Positions 1 to 5,043 of a stretch of DNA of 5,043 nucleotides are shown one piece after another. The notes beneath the pieces are model-generated. The model worked only from the letters and a program-made list of their open reading frames with translations, did no database searches and had not been told where the DNA came from. The DNA comes from a bacterium (GTDB lineage Bacteria; Verrucomicrobiota; Verrucomicrobiia; Limisphaerales; UBA11358): contig JAJXXI010000540.1 in assembly GCA_021781185.1 (NCBI GenBank), positions 1-5,043 of the forward strand, in the 5' to 3' direction. The stretch's first letter is position 1; each line of letters starts with the position of its first letter. The translations under genes and the position numbers were made by a program.

Positions 1-3000
1 CTGACAACCAACCAGATTGCCAGCTTGCTGTCGCCTTATGCAGGAGTGCATCCAAGATTGATGATCAATTCGGCTCAATTGACCGCCTTGCGCGCCAGAA
101 CCAACAATCCTGCTTATAGCAACTATTGGAACAGTCTGGTGAACTACGCCACGAGTGTGGCAGCGAAAACCCCGCCAGCTTACGATATCAATTCAGACCA
201 GCGATCTGAAGGCGACTATATCCATGCCATGGCATTTGAATATTTGATTTCGGGGGACACCAACATTCTGGCTGGTGCGGTGAAATGGGCGACCAACCTT
301 TGTAATTATCCCGCTTGGGACCAAAAGTATTTTGGGAAACCAGAACCGTTTGGCTTGGCCTACGGTCATTGGTTGATCGGACTGGCGGCGCTTTACGACT
401 ATGCCTATAATGCATTGGATCCGTCTGTCCGGCAGTTGATTTACACCAATCTGGTGTTTCATAGTGCGGAGCAATACACCGCATTTGCCAATGGCACCAT
501 CGGTCCGATTTACCTCTCAAACCAATGGTGGTTGCAGGGTAGCGGCGTTTTGGCTGCCGGACTGGTTACGTTTGACCAACCCGGAAATTCCAACGCGCTG
601 AACCAGATTTGGCTGATGGAGGATGGCTTTGCCGCCGCTGCCGCAATGCTATCTCCCGATGGATGGCATCAGGAAGGGCCGGGATATTGGCAATATGGCG
701 GGCAATTTCTGCTGCAAGCATTTGAGTGGTCCAAACAATTGCTCGGTGTGGATTACTTTGCCCAGACCGCTTCCGGCTGGGGCGGCAATGCCGGCACGTT
801 CACCTTTGATTTTGTGATTCCCCGAAATTCCTGGGCCTGGTATGACAGCATTTTCGACTCGGTCATCGTGCCGTTTGAGGATGCCAAACTCGATAACCCC
901 GGGCCTTCAGTCATCCTGCGTGGTCTGGCTCATTTCTATAGAGATACTCATGCCCAGTGGTTTGCCGACCAGTTGGAGAAGGTGCCGAACCTTAGCTTCG
1001 TGGACGCGAATTCAGCAAGATTAAATTCACAATCAGATTGGGCGCCTTTCTACTGGTATGATTCTTCCGTGGCAAGTGTCGCTCCAACCAACCTGCCCAC
1101 CTGTCACGTTTTCACGAATACGGCGATTGTGTCGTCCCGGACCGACTGGTCGGGCAACGAGGCTCTACTGACGTTCAAGTGCGGCGGGGCGTATGGCAGC
1201 TTGGTTCCGGCGTTATACGCGAATTATTTCAATAATCTTGGCGGCGATCCCATGAGTGGGCACACCCACCCGGATGCGGGCAGCTTTTCCTTTTTTGGCG
1301 GCGGGGACTGGCTGATTTGCGAACCGGGGTATTATCAACGCAATACTCTGTTTGAAAATACATTGATTGTGGACGGGAACGGCCAATACGGACAACCACC
1401 ATCTGGTTATCCTAATTTCGACCCTCTTACAACCAACATCCCCAGTCTGACTTATGTCAGATCCACTCCGGCACAGGATGAGATGGTGGGCCAGGCCGCG
1501 CCGGCCTACAATCCGTCCGTGGGCGTGTTATCCTTCCAAAGGCATATCTTGTTCGCCAAGCCGGATGTTTTGTTGGTGGCGGATCAAGTGCAGATGAACA
1601 ACGCGAGCCACAACTTGCACCTCTATTTCCATTCATTGAGCACCAATGCCTTTGTGAAACAGACTGACGGGTCGTTGATTACCACCGATCCGCTGACGAC
1701 CAGCCGTTTTGATCTGCTCACGCCAACTGTTTCGACGATGACGAATTATTTGCAGAATATCACCGCCCGCGATGCGCAAGGAGGTTCGAACATCATGACA
1801 CTGGTGGATATATCAACTTCAGGCCGGACCAACTGGCAAAATGTCATGGTGTTCAGTTGGATAACCAATGGAGGTATTCCCGCGAAGGCAACCCTGCTAT
1901 TCACCAACGGCGACAACTGGGTTTACCAGATTGGAAATCATATTGTGAACCTGGACTGGTCGGCCACCCCAACCGCCCCACCACCGGTGGTGATGAGCAC
2001 AAATGAAACCTGGCCTTATGGGCTTTCTTCGACCATTTCGGCGACCGTCACCAATGGCCCCGGCACGGTGCAGTTTTATGTGGATGGAACCAACTTTGGT
2101 GCGCCGGTGCCGCTTTCTGGCAACTACGCTGCCCTGCCTTCGACCGCAAAATTGCCGGTTGGAATACATACCGTAATGGGAGTTTATTCCAATTCTATCA
2201 CCCATCTGCTGGGCACGGCCGCCAACGAAGTTCTTCTCACTGTCATCCCCATCCCGGTCAGCGTGGCGGGAGCGCGCGTTTACGACGCCACCACGAATAT
2301 CGACACCGGTATTCTCACGACCACCGGCAATTTGGACGGGGCCAATTTGAAGCTGGCTGGGAGTGGCTACATTACAAATAAAAATTTCGGATCACAGCCG
2401 TTCTTCACCGGTTCGCCATCTCCGGCCCGGGTAAATGTGACTACCGGGTTTAATACGCAAAATGGCGTCTCGTTTTCACCTTGGGTCACAACCATTCCGG
2501 CTCCGGAGAATGGCAACACCCTTATTGCAGCCATCAATGTTCATGCCTCCGTTACCAGTCCCGCCGTGACGAGTATTGCGCAGGCGGGGGCAAACTGGGT
2601 GCGGGCCGCCTACTCCGCAAACCCGGGCAATTCGGAAACGGAAATTTGGTATGCGACAAATGTTCAAAATGCCGGCACCAGCGTGGCGATCAATCTTTCG
2701 ACCGCCTGGCGCTCGGCAGCGGTGATTGTGGAATACCGTGGTCTCGCGGCAAATCCACTGGACGTGACCGCGACCGATACCAACAGCACGGCTGCCGCCG
2801 ATACCGGGACAACACCGATGACATCGCAACCGGATGAGTTGTGGTTCGGTTGCATCGGCACCAGCAGCAGCGCCTACACGTTGGACACGGATCCGTATGG
2901 TTTTTTAAGCGATGGTTTCAGCCTGATCGCCAGTGCCAAGTCCGACTCCTCGTCGGCCAATGCCAATGGGAATGTCATGGTCTTGGAAAAATTTGTCGGG

Positions 3001-3699
3001 TCCGCCGGCCATGCGGTTGCCGGTGGAAATTTAAGCCCGGGCTGGATCGGATCCTTGGTGACGCGCGTTGCTCCCTGGTCGGGAACCTGGTCCGGTGTGA
3101 TGGCGGCGTTCAAAATCGCACAAACCAATATCCCTTTGACACTGGCGGGATCGGCGGCAGGCAATTACACCCTGGGCACGAATCCGGGAACGGTTTTGAT
3201 CACCAGCAAACCGCTGACCGTGACGGGTATTACTGCCAACGACAAAATTTACGACGGCACGGCAACGGCCATCCTTGATCAATCGTCCGCCGCATTGGTG
3301 GGAAATCTGGACAGCACGAATGTGGTGTTGAACACCAATGCTACTACCGGCACGTTCCTGCCCGATGGCAGCGTCGGCACCAATAAGACCGTGCAAATTT
3401 CCGGGCTGACCCTCAGTGGTCCGTCCGAGAACAATTACCAGTTGATCCAGCCTTCGACCACAGCCAGCATTGCGACCTTTGACGTGGCCATGACGTCGGC
3501 GGACAATCCGCATTCGATCACTTTCACAGGTAATCCGGGAGTGGATTATATCACCCAACGTTCCACCAATTTGGTCAATTGGATAAACATTTCCACCAAT
3601 ACGGCGCCGCCGAACGGGCAGATTATCATCCTCGACAAGTTTGCCGATTTGGGAAGCAATCAGCCGCCCGCATCGTTTTACCGTGTGTTTTTACGTTGA
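1..3699 (+). CDS. Secreted multidomain polysaccharide lyase, heparinase II/III superfamily (5'-partial)
   Basis: The frame is open to the left edge, so the true start and signal peptide lie upstream; the TTG at 25 is only the first start-like codon. Residues here are counted from 25. An alpha/alpha-toroid (about 1-340) opens with 'HPRLMINSAQLTALRAR', typical of heparinase II/III proteins. Candidate catalytic residues are Asn166 (nt 520), Tyr221 (nt 685, within HQEGPGY) and His413 (nt 1261, in the HTHPD motif), matching the family's Asn/His-Tyr-His pattern and spacing. A beta-sandwich follows (about 360-650), then a Big_3_5-like Ig domain (about 652-742), an interrupted YDG domain (744-796 and 1035-1062) around an inserted domain, an intact YDG domain (1063-1150), and a C-terminal module (1152-1224). 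Known for the family: beta-elimination of uronic-acid polysaccharides. Inferred: extracellular or surface action, with the C-terminal half serving as spacer or binding modules. Polymer specificity cannot be assigned. Metal-site positions look atypical (Glu433, Glu444). Confidence 0.9.
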   Translation: MTTNQIASLLSPYAGVHPRLMINSAQLTALRARTNNPAYSNYWNSLVNYATSVAAKTPPAYDINSDQRSEGDYIHAMAFEYLISGDTNILAGAVKWATNLCNYPAWDQKYFGKPEPFGLAYGHWLIGLAALYDYAYNALDPSVRQLIYTNLVFHSAEQYTAFANGTIGPIYLSNQWWLQGSGVLAAGLVTFDQPGNSNALNQIWLMEDGFAAAAAMLSPDGWHQEGPGYWQYGGQFLLQAFEWSKQLLGVDYFAQTASGWGGNAGTFTFDFVIPRNSWAWYDSIFDSVIVPFEDAKLDNPGPSVILRGLAHFYRDTHAQWFADQLEKVPNLSFVDANSARLNSQSDWAPFYWYDSSVASVAPTNLPTCHVFTNTAIVSSRTDWSGNEALLTFKCGGAYGSLVPALYANYFNNLGGDPMSGHTHPDAGSFSFFGGGDWLICEPGYYQRNTLFENTLIVDGNGQYGQPPSGYPNFDPLTTNIPSLTYVRSTPAQDEMVGQAAPAYNPSVGVLSFQRHILFAKPDVLLVADQVQMNNASHNLHLYFHSLSTNAFVKQTDGSLITTDPLTTSRFDLLTPTVSTMTNYLQNITARDAQGGSNIMTLVDISTSGRTNWQNVMVFSWITNGGIPAKATLLFTNGDNWVYQIGNHIVNLDWSATPTAPPPVVMSTNETWPYGLSSTISATVTNGPGTVQFYVDGTNFGAPVPLSGNYAALPSTAKLPVGIHTVMGVYSNSITHLLGTAANEVLLTVIPIPVSVAGARVYDATTNIDTGILTTTGNLDGANLKLAGSGYITNKNFGSQPFFTGSPSPARVNVTTGFNTQNGVSFSPWVTTIPAPENGNTLIAAINVHASVTSPAVTSIAQAGANWVRAAYSANPGNSETEIWYATNVQNAGTSVAINLSTAWRSAAVIVEYRGLAANPLDVTATDTNSTAAADTGTTPMTSQPDELWFGCIGTSSSAYTLDTDPYGFLSDGFSLIASAKSDSSSANANGNVMVLEKFVGSAGHAVAGGNLSPGWIGSLVTRVAPWSGTWSGVMAAFKIAQTNIPLTLAGSAAGNYTLGTNPGTVLITSKPLTVTGITANDKIYDGTATAILDQSSAALVGNLDSTNVVLNTNATTGTFLPDGSVGTNKTVQISGLTLSGPSENNYQLIQPSTTASIATFDVAMTSADNPHSITFTGNPGVDYITQRSTNLVNWINISTNTAPPNGQIIILDKFADLGSNQPPASFYRVFLR
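1978..2250 (+). other. Ig-like domain (Big_3_5 type) within the lyase
   Basis: The segment starts after a proline run (APPPV) and carries the typical bacterial Ig-like pattern: 'GTVQFYVDGTNFG' in the middle, then 'LPVGIHTVMGVYSNS', then a final 'VLLTV' strand. This matches group-3/5 bacterial Ig domains, in which a 'G-V-F-DG' strand is followed by 'L-G-H-A-Y'. Such domains usually act as rigid spacers or binding modules on secreted enzymes. It separates the catalytic beta-sandwich from the YDG region. Confidence 0.75.
2254..2412 (+). repeat. YDG domain copy 1, N-terminal half (interrupted)
   Basis: The translation begins 'IPVSVAGARVYDATTN', matching the YDG-family opening, with Ala in place of the usual Gly after YD. 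It continues 'GNLDGANLKLAGSGYITNKNFGSQPFF', the middle strands of the same fold. The sequence then departs from the family just where the 'LTLxGxxxxNYTL' strand should follow. That strand appears about 238 residues later, at 3127-3210. The two halves together are about 81 residues, close to the 88 of the intact copy downstream. Confidence 0.7.
2413..3126 (+). other. Autonomous beta-rich domain inserted inside YDG copy 1
   Basis: About 238 residues sit between the two YDG halves. The core runs from 'GNTLIAAINV' through 'ANWVRAAYS', 'EIWYATNVQNAGTSVAINLS', 'AAVIVEYRGL', 'DELWFGCIG' and a closing 'WSGVMAAFKIA'. This recalls a beta-sandwich module seen in secreted bacterial and phage-associated proteins, with an 'EIWYA ... 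EYxGL ... W-G-V-A-FK' pattern. I cannot give it a firm family name. It is Ser/Thr/Ala-rich with no obvious catalytic motif, so a binding or spacer role is more likely than an enzymatic one. Frame and codon use continue smoothly through both borders, and I saw no direct repeats there that would mark a recent insertion. Confidence 0.6.
3127..3210 (+). repeat. YDG domain copy 1, C-terminal half
   Basis: The translation 'IPLTLAGSAAGNYTLG' is the canonical terminal strand of a YDG domain. It is followed by 'TVLITSKPLTVTG', the usual linker from one YDG unit to the next. It has no YDG opening of its own immediately upstream and completes the half at 2254-2412. Confidence 0.7.
3211..3474 (+). repeat. 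YDG domain copy 2, complete
   Basis: This unit has all expected elements in order: 'LTVTGITANDKIYDGTATA' at the start, 'GNLDSTNVVLNTNATTGTF' in the middle, then 'DGSVGTNKTVQISGLTLSG', and a closing 'NNYQLIQPSTTASI'. YDG units are usually found in arrays in large secreted or adhesin-like bacterial proteins. It serves as an internal reference for where copy 1 is broken. Confidence 0.85.
3478..3696 (+). other. C-terminal 'QRSTNLVNW' module typical of Verrucomicrobiota secreted proteins
   Basis: The last 73 residues show a 'GNPGVDYITQRSTNLVNW' start, a 'PPNGQIIILD' strand, and a 'FYRVFLR' end. I recognise this pattern from the C-termini of many large exported proteins of Pedosphaera-like Verrucomicrobiota. 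Its function is not established to my knowledge. Surface retention, export or glycan contact are possibilities. There is no PEP-CTERM motif or hydrophobic C-terminal anchor. Confidence 0.65.
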
Positions 3700-3716
3700 T
3701 GGCGCGCTTCATCAAC
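3695..3716 (+). other. Small stem-loop at the lyase stop codon
   Basis: GTTGATG (3695-3701) and CATCAAC (3710-3716) form a perfect 7-bp inverted repeat around an 8-nt loop, GCGCGCTT. The left arm contains the TGA stop (3697-3699). No U-tract follows, so an ordinary intrinsic terminator is not supported. It could limit read-through or protect an mRNA 3' end, or be chance. Confidence 0.4.
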
Positions 3717-3739
3717 CGCCATTTCAATGGGAAAACCTC

Positions 3740-3776
3740 CATTCATCCGCAACAAACAAATAACAAAACAAAAAAT
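3740..3776 (+). promoter_or_regulatory. A-rich, Shine-Dalgarno-less leader of the SGNH hydrolase gene
   Basis: The bases just before the ATG at 3777 are strongly A-rich and almost free of G (AACAAACAAATAACAAAAC and onward). No AGGAG-like sequence lies at the right distance. An unstructured A-rich leader can support initiation without a Shine-Dalgarno pairing, as described for several bacterial groups with weak SD use. The abrupt change from coding-like composition also supports the start at 3777 rather than an upstream one. No convincing promoter boxes were identified. Confidence 0.5.
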
Positions 3777-4547
3777 ATGAGTCGTAAACTATGTGCCGCA
3801 TTTACTTTGGCCGCCGCCACAATTTTATCTTCCACCTGCTTCGGCCAGACGAATAGTGCTAATTCCCCGGCAAAGGAAATAAATACCGCCGTCATGCCGG
3901 TGGCCCGGACGAATGCCTGGTGGATGCAGCGCCACGAACAAGTTCTCAAACGCATGGCCCAGGGCGATGTGGGCATGATCTTTGTTGGCGACTCGATCAC
4001 TCACTATTGGGAAAGCCGGGGCAAGACCGTGTGGAACCGGTATTATGCACCGCGACACGCCGTCAACCTGGGGTTCAGCGGAGACAAAACCGAGAACGTG
4101 CTGTGGCGGCTTGAACATGGCGAAGTCGCTGGTATTCATCCCAAACTGGCGGTGGTGATGATCGGAACGAACAACCGCAATCCTGCCAATGAGATTGCCG
4201 ACGGCATCCAGGCGATTGTTGAACAACTCCGCGCCCGGCTGCCAGAAACAAAAATCCTGGTGTTGGCGATTTTTCCGCGTGGAAGTTACGAAGACCGCAA
4301 AGATCCAAAAATTCTTGAATCGGGCAGGAACACCCTTTGGAACACGGATGCCGAGGCTAGTCGCATCGTTTCCAACATGGCTGACAACAAGATGATTTAC
4401 TATCTCGATATCGGTGACGCTTTTTTGAAAAATGGCAAGGTGCAGCGTAAATTCATGCCCGACTTTCTTCATCCAAACACGCAAGGTTACCAGGTCTGGG
4501 CGGAAGCGATGGAGCCGACGATCAAAGAACTGATGGATGAAAAATAA
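3777..4547 (+). CDS. Secreted SGNH/GDSL hydrolase, PAF-acetylhydrolase beta/gamma-like (probable carbohydrate esterase)
   Basis: This encodes 256 residues. An N-terminal export signal (MSRK, hydrophobic core to about residue 20, likely cut near CFG/Q) fixes the start at 3777. An in-frame ATG at 3699 overlaps the lyase stop but would put about 30 polar residues before the signal core. The SGNH blocks are complete: nucleophile Ser73 in VGDSIT, oxyanion Gly102 in GFSGD, Asn132 in MIGTNN, and Asp229/His232 in DFLHPN. The segment from 'NLGFSGDKTENVLWRLEHGE' to 'GTNN' and the later 'PRG' closely follow the mammalian PAF-acetylhydrolase catalytic-subunit pattern, which many bacterial esterases share. 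The family removes acyl groups, often acetate. Placement between a lyase and a GH105-like gene suggests deacylation of the polysaccharide or its oligomers in the periplasm or outside; this is inference. The 3' end runs close to or overlaps the next gene, implying co-transcription. Confidence 0.92.
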   Translation: MSRKLCAAFTLAAATILSSTCFGQTNSANSPAKEINTAVMPVARTNAWWMQRHEQVLKRMAQGDVGMIFVGDSITHYWESRGKTVWNRYYAPRHAVNLGFSGDKTENVLWRLEHGEVAGIHPKLAVVMIGTNNRNPANEIADGIQAIVEQLRARLPETKILVLAIFPRGSYEDRKDPKILESGRNTLWNTDAEASRIVSNMADNKMIYYLDIGDAFLKNGKVQRKFMPDFLHPNTQGYQVWAEAMEPTIKELMDEK

Positions 4548-4554
4548 AGTTTGC

Positions 4555-4558
4555 AAGG
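4555..4558 (+). promoter_or_regulatory. Weak ribosome binding site for the GH105-like gene
   Basis: AAGG lies 11 nt before the ATG at 4570, slightly farther than ideal. The alternative in-frame ATG at 4537 has no better purine tract before it, since it lies inside the GATGGATG end of the esterase gene. This modestly favours 4570. Confidence 0.35.
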
Positions 4559-4569
4559 CTTTCGCCAAA

Positions 4570-5043
4570 ATGAGGAAAACTTTTCTCACATGGATTGGCT
4601 TGCTGGCGGCATGTCCCTGCCTTTTGGCCCAGGCACCGGCAAAAGTTACGCCGGTCGAATGGTCGGTGCGGATTGCCAATTCAGAAATCGCGCGGCTCGC
4701 AGATTCGTTGAACTGGCGACCGGGCGGCCAGGCCCGATGGAGTTATACCACTGGTTTGCTGTCACTATCGCTACTCAAGCTCGCTGAACCGACCAGTGAC
4801 CCAAAGTATGAAGCGTTTGCGCAAGATGCAATTGGTTCCTTCATCACGCAGGATGGCAAAATTAAAACCTACAATCCGGGAAAATTTGAACTGGATGATC
4901 TGAATTCCGGGCGGGTCGTGCTCAAGTTGTGGCAAAGGACTCATGCGCCACGCTTCCGGTTGGCGGCGGCGCTGTTGCGCAAGCAACTTGACCTTCAGCC
5001 GCGCACACCTGGCGGCGGATTCTGGCACATGAAAAAATTTCCC
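4570..5043 (+). CDS. Unsaturated uronyl hydrolase, GH105/GH88-like (3'-partial)
   Basis: The frame runs without a stop from the ATG at 4570 to the right edge (158 residues) and continues beyond it. A signal peptide is clear (MRK, hydrophobic stretch, LLAQA). The mature part starts 'WSVRIANSEIARL' (residues 31-43), then 'RWSYTTGLLSLSLLKLA' (56-72), 'DPKYEAFAQD', 'DGKIKTYNPGKFELDDLNSG', and 'PRTPGGGFWHMKKFP' at the edge. This order fits the first helices of the alpha/alpha-barrel of GH105 enzymes such as the YteR/YesR type. They remove the 4,5-unsaturated uronyl residue left by polysaccharide lyases. The 'WLDG' segment with a catalytic Asp normally follows the GGFWH element, so it lies outside the window. 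An in-frame ATG at 4537 would overlap the esterase gene by 11 nt. LAAC (residues 12-15) is a possible lipobox. Substrate is unknown; the upstream lyase suggests its products. Confidence 0.87.
   Translation, partial: MRKTFLTWIGLLAACPCLLAQAPAKVTPVEWSVRIANSEIARLADSLNWRPGGQARWSYTTGLLSLSLLKLAEPTSDPKYEAFAQDAIGSFITQDGKIKTYNPGKFELDDLNSGRVVLKLWQRTHAPRFRLAAALLRKQLDLQPRTPGGGFWHMKKFP

Noticed and set aside
25..27. TTG at 25 as the lyase start
   Set aside because: The frame is open to base 1 and the sequence there already fits the pre-domain region (TTNQIAS before LLSPYAGVHPRL). A secreted enzyme should have a signal peptide, which is not present after 25.
2481..3278. Two + strand open frames in another frame (2481-2837 and 2841-3278), hinting at a frameshift at the insert
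   Set aside because: The main frame stays open and gives sensible beta-strand patterns throughout. The alternative products are low-complexity, Gly/Arg/Cys-rich and unlike proteins. There is no evidence of a frameshift.
3031..3558. Open frame on the - strand (175 codons) within the lyase gene
   Set aside because: It covers the YDG region whose + strand translation is clearly conserved. The antisense product is Arg/Gly/His-rich without any family pattern.
3717..3740. Second hairpin (CCATT TC AATGG) as part of an intrinsic terminator
   Set aside because: The loop would be only 2 nt, or the stem only 4 bp, and no U-run follows. This is too weak to call a terminator.
3794..3845. Lipobox in the esterase signal peptide at Cys21
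   Set aside because: The residues before the Cys are S-S-T, which do not match the usual L-A/S-G/A pattern. Cleavage near CFG/Q by the ordinary signal peptidase is more likely.
3825..4679. Long open frame on the - strand (284 codons) opposite the esterase gene
   Set aside because: It lies across the complete SGNH gene with all its catalytic blocks on the + strand and across the GH105-like start. Its translation shows no recognisable domain, so it is a coding shadow.
1..5043. tRNA, rRNA, CRISPR arrays, insertion sequences, riboswitches
   Set aside because: The window is nearly all protein-coding. The only non-coding gap of note is 77 nt plus a short junction. No spaced direct repeats, transposase motifs or terminal inverted repeats were seen.

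Overview
The window reads as a piece of a polysaccharide-degradation locus from a bacterium, most likely of the phylum Verrucomicrobiota (Pedosphaera/Limisphaerales type). The main taxonomic clue is the C-terminal module of the first protein. It contains a 'QRSTNLVNW ... FYRV' signature that I associate with large secreted proteins of that group. Supporting clues are the Thr/Asn-rich secreted multidomain architecture, YDG and Ig-like modules, mid-range GC, and weak or absent Shine-Dalgarno sequences. The assignment is inference, not proof.

Layout: three genes, all on the + strand, fill almost the whole window. (1) Positions 1-3699 hold the 3' part of a very large secreted polysaccharide lyase of the heparinase II/III superfamily, open at the left edge. 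Its order is alpha/alpha-toroid, beta-sandwich with a HxHxD motif, a group-3/5 Ig-like domain, a YDG domain interrupted by a separate domain of about 235 residues, an intact YDG domain, and the C-terminal signature module. (2) A 77-nt gap (3700-3776) contains a small stem-loop at the lyase stop codon and an A-rich leader. (3) Positions 3777-4547 encode a complete secreted SGNH/GDSL hydrolase resembling the PAF-acetylhydrolase beta/gamma catalytic-subunit fold. (4) Positions 4570-5043 (possibly from 4537) encode the N-terminal part of a GH105/GH88-like unsaturated uronyl hydrolase, cut by the right edge.

How the genes may work together: lyases of this superfamily cleave uronic-acid-containing polysaccharides by beta-elimination and leave a 4,5-unsaturated uronyl residue on the new non-reducing end. 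GH105/GH88 enzymes hydrolyse exactly that residue. The SGNH enzyme is a plausible esterase that strips acyl groups. The set therefore looks like a short co-directional cassette for an esterified uronic-acid polysaccharide. The actual glycan (pectin-like, alginate-like, ulvan-like, glycosaminoglycan-like) cannot be read from the sequence.

The most unusual structure is the nested domain in the lyase. The first YDG repeat begins around 2254, breaks off around 2412, and resumes around 3127 with its canonical C-terminal 'LTLAGSAAGNYTL' strand. A whole second domain lies between the two halves, in frame. No RNA genes, mobile elements, CRISPR arrays or convincing terminators were seen.
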